This document shows, piece by piece, positions 61,154 through 64,000 of a stretch of 64,000 nucleotides of DNA. Made by a program: the position numbers and the translations under genes. The notes below the pieces were generated by a model that did not search any database, was not told the origin of the DNA, and saw only the letters and a list, made by a program, of their open reading frames with translations. The stretch covers positions 279,501 to 343,500 of the forward strand of contig NZ_CP049834.1 of the NCBI RefSeq assembly GCF_019916085.1, written 5' to 3'. The DNA comes from Aquirufa lenticrescens. Lineage in GTDB: Bacteria > Bacteroidota > Bacteroidia > Cytophagales > Spirosomataceae. Position 1 is the first letter of the stretch, and every line of letters begins with the position of its first letter.

Positions 61154-61627
61154 ATGTATTTACCCATTGAACAAATGCCTGATCATTCCCGCGTATGGGT
61201 TTATCAGGCGAACCGACCTTTTACTGCGTCAGAGACCCAAGCCATTCAGGACTATTTAGCTCCCGCCTTAACCCAATGGGCGGCGCACGGAGCTGGACTG
61301 AACGCTTCTTTCGAGATTCGCTTTCAACAAGTGATTGTCATCGCGGTGGATGAAACGGTGAATGCAGCTTCTGGCTGTTCTATCGATGCGTCCACGCGTT
61401 GGTTCAAGGAGATGGGAGCAAACTTAGGAATCGACTTCTTTGATCGCAGCACCGCTGTGGTAGAAGGCGAAGAACTTACGTTGATTCCGTTGACAGCGTT
61501 GAAAAACAATCCACTACTGACGCCATCCACGCATATTATTCCACTCCAAACGGAATCATTAGGCGCTTACCGCGCGGGTTGGCTACAACAAGCAAACACC
61601 ACTTGGTTACAACGTTATTTCGCATAA
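61154..61627 (+). CDS. Conserved Bacteroidota protein of unknown function
   Basis: The 157-residue protein is predicted to be soluble and cytoplasmic. It has GCSIDASTRWFKEMG near residues 74-88, with a single cysteine in that motif. Homologs are commonly labelled ABC transporter ATPase, but there is no Walker A, signature or Walker B, so the label is wrong. It lies three bases after the CCG gene and one base before the fRMsr gene. Confidence 0.78.
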   Translation: MYLPIEQMPDHSRVWVYQANRPFTASETQAIQDYLAPALTQWAAHGAGLNASFEIRFQQVIVIAVDETVNAASGCSIDASTRWFKEMGANLGIDFFDRSTAVVEGEELTLIPLTALKNNPLLTPSTHIIPLQTESLGAYRAGWLQQANTTWLQRYFA

Positions 61628-61628
61628 G

Positions 61629-62120
61629 ATGGCAGAGGATCTAGTAAAAATCGAGGGGACGAGAGCAGAAAAATACGCCTCTTTATATCCCCAAATTCAA
61701 TCACTCCTAGCCGGAGAAACAGACAAATACGCAAACTTAGCCAATATCGCGGCGGCGGTACACGAGGTATTCGGCTTTTTCTGGGTGGGATTCTACTTAA
61801 CGAAAGAAAATCAATTAGTCTTAGGGCCATTTCAGGGTCCAGTGGCTTGTACCCGTATTCCATTCCACAAGGGAGTTTGCGGCCATGCGTATACCACAAA
61901 AGAAACAGTTTTAGTGCCGGATGTAGAAGCATTTCCAGGACACATTGCCTGTGCTTCTGCTTCGAAGTCAGAGATTGTTTTGCCTGCCATCGTAAATGGC
62001 GAAGTCGTCCTCGTATTTGATCTGGATTCAAATCAATTAGCGGACTTCTCTGAAGTGGATCAGCAAGGTCTAGAAAAAATTATTGAACTAATTGAGGAGT
62101 CTTGGACTTCTTGGGTCTAG
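61629..62120 (+). CDS. msrC: Free methionine-(R)-sulfoxide reductase (GAF type)
   Basis: The 163-residue GAF protein has the three fRMsr cysteines: C74 (ACTRI), C84 (GVCGHA) and C108 (GHIACASAS). SEIVLP and FDLDSN supply the substrate-side acidic residues. Relative to E. coli MsrC, the Asp just after the third cysteine is Ala109. It repairs free oxidised methionine and closes the operon. The stop shares CTAG with psd. Confidence 0.92.
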   Translation: MAEDLVKIEGTRAEKYASLYPQIQSLLAGETDKYANLANIAAAVHEVFGFFWVGFYLTKENQLVLGPFQGPVACTRIPFHKGVCGHAYTTKETVLVPDVEAFPGHIACASASKSEIVLPAIVNGEVVLVFDLDSNQLADFSEVDQQGLEKIIELIEESWTSWV

Positions 62121-62776
62121 GCTAATCTAGCAATCACCGTTTCTCCACCTACGGGTTTGTCGTCGATGTTTACACAGATCTCTGCGTCTAATGGCAAGTA
62201 TATATCGATGCGGCTACCGAATTTAATAAAGCCAAACTCCGTTCCTTGAACAACTGCATCCCCTTCTTTCGCATACCAACAAATACGTTTTGCTAAAGCA
62301 CCTGCAATCTGGCGGAATAAGATTTCTGTACCGTTTTCGTGCTTTACTACGTAGGTAGTGCGCTCGTTTTCGGTGCTAGATTTCGGGTGCCAAGCTACCA
62401 GGAATTTACCTGGGTGGTATTTGAAATAAGATACAATGCCCGAAATCGGGTTGAAGTTTACGTGTACGTTGATGGGCGACATAAAGATCGAAACCTGGCG
62501 ACGTGGACCTTTGAAATATTCTGTTTCGACCGTTTCCTCGATCACCACTACCTTGCCGTCTGCTGGCGCGATGATGTTTTTAGGGTCAAGCACTGTTTGT
62601 CGCTTAGGAACACGGAAAAACTGTAGGATAATCAAATAAAACAAGGAGGTGATTACTACGATACTCTCTCTCAAATAAACATTTTCAGGGAAGAAATACG
62701 CAAACAGGCCATTAATACCTAATACGATGAGTAATGATGTAAGTAATAGGGTCCGTCCTTCTCTATGTAATGTCAT
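62117..62776 (-). CDS. psd: Phosphatidylserine decarboxylase, short form
   Basis: The 219-residue protein has two N-terminal hydrophobic segments (about 9-25, 34-50) and the short-form Psd layout, with FMSPINVHVN near 97-106 and the self-cleavage Gly-Ser in FIKFGSRIDIY. Cleavage gives the pyruvoyl cofactor. It makes phosphatidylethanolamine in the inner membrane. The stop overlaps that of msrC. Confidence 0.95.
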   Translation of the reverse strand: MTLHREGRTLLLTSLLIVLGINGLFAYFFPENVYLRESIVVITSLFYLIILQFFRVPKRQTVLDPKNIIAPADGKVVVIEETVETEYFKGPRRQVSIFMSPINVHVNFNPISGIVSYFKYHPGKFLVAWHPKSSTENERTTYVVKHENGTEILFRQIAGALAKRICWYAKEGDAVVQGTEFGFIKFGSRIDIYLPLDAEICVNIDDKPVGGETVIARLA

Positions 62777-62795
62777 GCGTTGAATGCTAAATAAC

Positions 62796-62825
62796 CTTGT
62801 TAATTTACAAAATTAGTTATTTTTG
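62796..62825 (+). promoter_or_regulatory. Putative promoter of the last gene
   Basis: CTTG (62796-62799), an 18-base spacer and TATTTTTG (62818-62825) fit the Bacteroidota consensus. About 20 bases separate it from the ATG. Confidence 0.5.
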
Positions 62826-62844
62826 GGGACGCAACCACAATTAT

Positions 62845-64000
62845 ATGCTAAAAAAAGCGAGTCTGTTACTTCTGTTTGTTCTCCTAATCGGCTTTACAGC
62901 GCAGGCTCAGTTTATTAAATGGCAAGAGGAAAATGCGTCGAGTTTTTTGCGACTGAATGTCAATTCCCACGAAATTTCGCGTTTCCGACCAGAACATGGC
63001 TGGAAGCTTTTAGATACCTTACAGACGATTGATGTTGATTTTAGGGATATTAACCCGACATCGGAAGGTGTTAATGAATTCCAAATAAATAAAGGCAATA
63101 CCTATTACTTAACGATTCATTGTACTGGTCAGGTTTATGAATTGAATAAGTCTACCTGGACGTTAAAGCGCTTGGATCAAACATTTTTCCGTGGTGCGAA
63201 TTGCAAGAATAGTATGTTCATGCGGGGGGATGAATTGTACTCTTTTGGTGGTTATGGGTTTTATAGGACGACAAATATATTGACCAAATACGATTTTATT
63301 GGACGTGAATGGTTGTCTATCGCGGCAGAAGGCGATGTTCCTAGTTCAATTTTTGATGGATTATTTGGTTATTCAGTAAAGAAGGATCGATTTTATGTGC
63401 TGAGTACCGTAACCATAAATGATACAGAGCAAAAAAATGCCTTTAATCGAGATTTTGGCATGTATGAATTTGATTTCTTTACTAAAAAATTCACGCGCAT
63501 AGGAGAGGTTAAGTTGCAAGAAGTACGTGATTATCTGATGACTAAAGCGGTGAAGCACTACTTATTTACCGGGAGGTATTTTATTATTCCTGATAAACCC
63601 AATGCAGAATATGCCTATGATACGATGCTGTTGATCGATATAGAGGATAATTTCAAAGTCTACCAATGGACTAATCCACACCGGGTGTATTTAAATTCCC
63701 ATGGTGGAGATGAAACCGAAAATTACATGCATGTGAAGGGCGATAGCATCTTGTGGGCGAGCCCGATTGAGCGAAAAATGAATAATGAAATGGACTTTTC
63801 TCATTTGCTCATTAGTCAAGTGCTGCGCGAATCTTCCTATATAGGGACGTTGGATGAAAGTCCTTGGTATGAAAAGTTTTCGGTCGCCTTGATCTCAATC
63901 GTATCCTTGTTGTTTCTTTTGTTAGGCATACAATTCTATCGTCGCTACCAACGTAATAAACTAAAGAAATCGATTCGCTTTATGCTAGGGGCAAACGAAC
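62845..64000 (+). CDS. Membrane-anchored, Kelch-like periplasmic protein, 3' truncated by window end
   Basis: Reading from ATG 62845 gives an open frame to the window end (385 full codons, no stop). A signal peptide ends near FTAQAQ (about 22). The long middle has repeated aromatic-rich segments (for example DELYSFGGYGFY) that resemble a Kelch-type beta-propeller. A hydrophobic segment at about 350-368 then leads to a basic cytoplasmic start (RRYQRNKLKKSIR). The layout suggests a periplasmic sensor joined to a cytoplasmic output, as in some Bacteroidota regulators. The output domain lies outside the window. Confidence 0.78.
   Translation, partial: MLKKASLLLLFVLLIGFTAQAQFIKWQEENASSFLRLNVNSHEISRFRPEHGWKLLDTLQTIDVDFRDINPTSEGVNEFQINKGNTYYLTIHCTGQVYELNKSTWTLKRLDQTFFRGANCKNSMFMRGDELYSFGGYGFYRTTNILTKYDFIGREWLSIAAEGDVPSSIFDGLFGYSVKKDRFYVLSTVTINDTEQKNAFNRDFGMYEFDFFTKKFTRIGEVKLQEVRDYLMTKAVKHYLFTGRYFIIPDKPNAEYAYDTMLLIDIEDNFKVYQWTNPHRVYLNSHGGDETENYMHVKGDSILWASPIERKMNNEMDFSHLLISQVLRESSYIGTLDESPWYEKFSVALISIVSLLFLLLGIQFYRRYQRNKLKKSIRFMLGANE

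Overview
The window reads as a chromosomal segment of a Bacteroidota bacterium, most probably order Cytophagales (a Spirosomaceae/Cytophagaceae-like freshwater heterotroph is my best guess; genus not determinable). The reasons are: SusC/TonB-type receptors with an N-terminal carboxypeptidase-regulatory-like domain; promoters of the Bacteroidota type TTTG-N19-TAnnTTTG (a perfect copy precedes tRNA-His); a ThuA/PQQ-dehydrogenase/PKD/cytochrome c fusion protein; menaquinone and Ccm genes of the Bacteroidota type; and very few Shine-Dalgarno sequences. Base composition and gene style look even throughout. I see no insertion sequence, prophage, CRISPR array, integrase or rRNA, so this is core chromosome rather than an island.

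Layout. 0-7 kb: TonB receptor, polyprenyl-phosphate-type glycosyltransferase, TerC, and an AraC regulator divergent from a PhyH dioxygenase. 6-10.5 kb: dienelactone hydrolase coupled to a 44-residue lipoprotein gene that is easily missed, divergent from the large ThuA fusion protein. 10.5-17 kb: ABC-F, TatC and GlyA on minus, then DsbD plus a coupled membrane protein on plus. 17-26 kb: lipoprotein, M3 peptidase, PaaE-like reductase, GH10-like hydrolase, an OmpR response regulator, and a phosphatase-LytS-LytR operon. 26-34 kb: MenI-MenF pair, CorC-like protein and a Ccm cluster (B, C, D-like, E, F). 34-41 kb: FeoA/FeoB, a ComA-like phosphosulfolactate synthase with DedA and AroE, and RuvX. 41-47.5 kb: a second PhyH protein, two beta-barrel proteins, BatD, AroC, TadA, a 7-bp periodic inverted repeat, SodA and tRNA-His. 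47.5-51 kb: a CruF-like carotenoid gene followed by a CarH-like MerR/B12 regulator, then ManC and a DUF3089 lipoprotein. 51-64 kb: TonB receptor, UvrA, a tightly packed six-gene operon (Fe-S/membrane protein, hydrolase, fatty-acid-hydroxylase-like protein, CCG Fe-S protein, unknown protein, fRMsr), Psd, and a membrane-anchored protein cut by the window end.

How genes work together. Respiratory electron transfer is a theme: menaquinone synthesis (MenI, MenF), cytochrome c maturation (Ccm, DsbD), iron uptake (Feo), an Hdr-like Fe-S pair and a cytochrome c-containing dehydrogenase. Oxidative and light stress is a second theme: SodA, fRMsr, carotenoid gene, CarH-like photoreceptor candidate, UvrA. 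The DNA is very compact. Ten same-strand junctions have exactly one base between stop and start, five are TAATG, and five convergent pairs share a 4-base palindromic or near-palindromic stop. There is no gene-free stretch over 300 bases.
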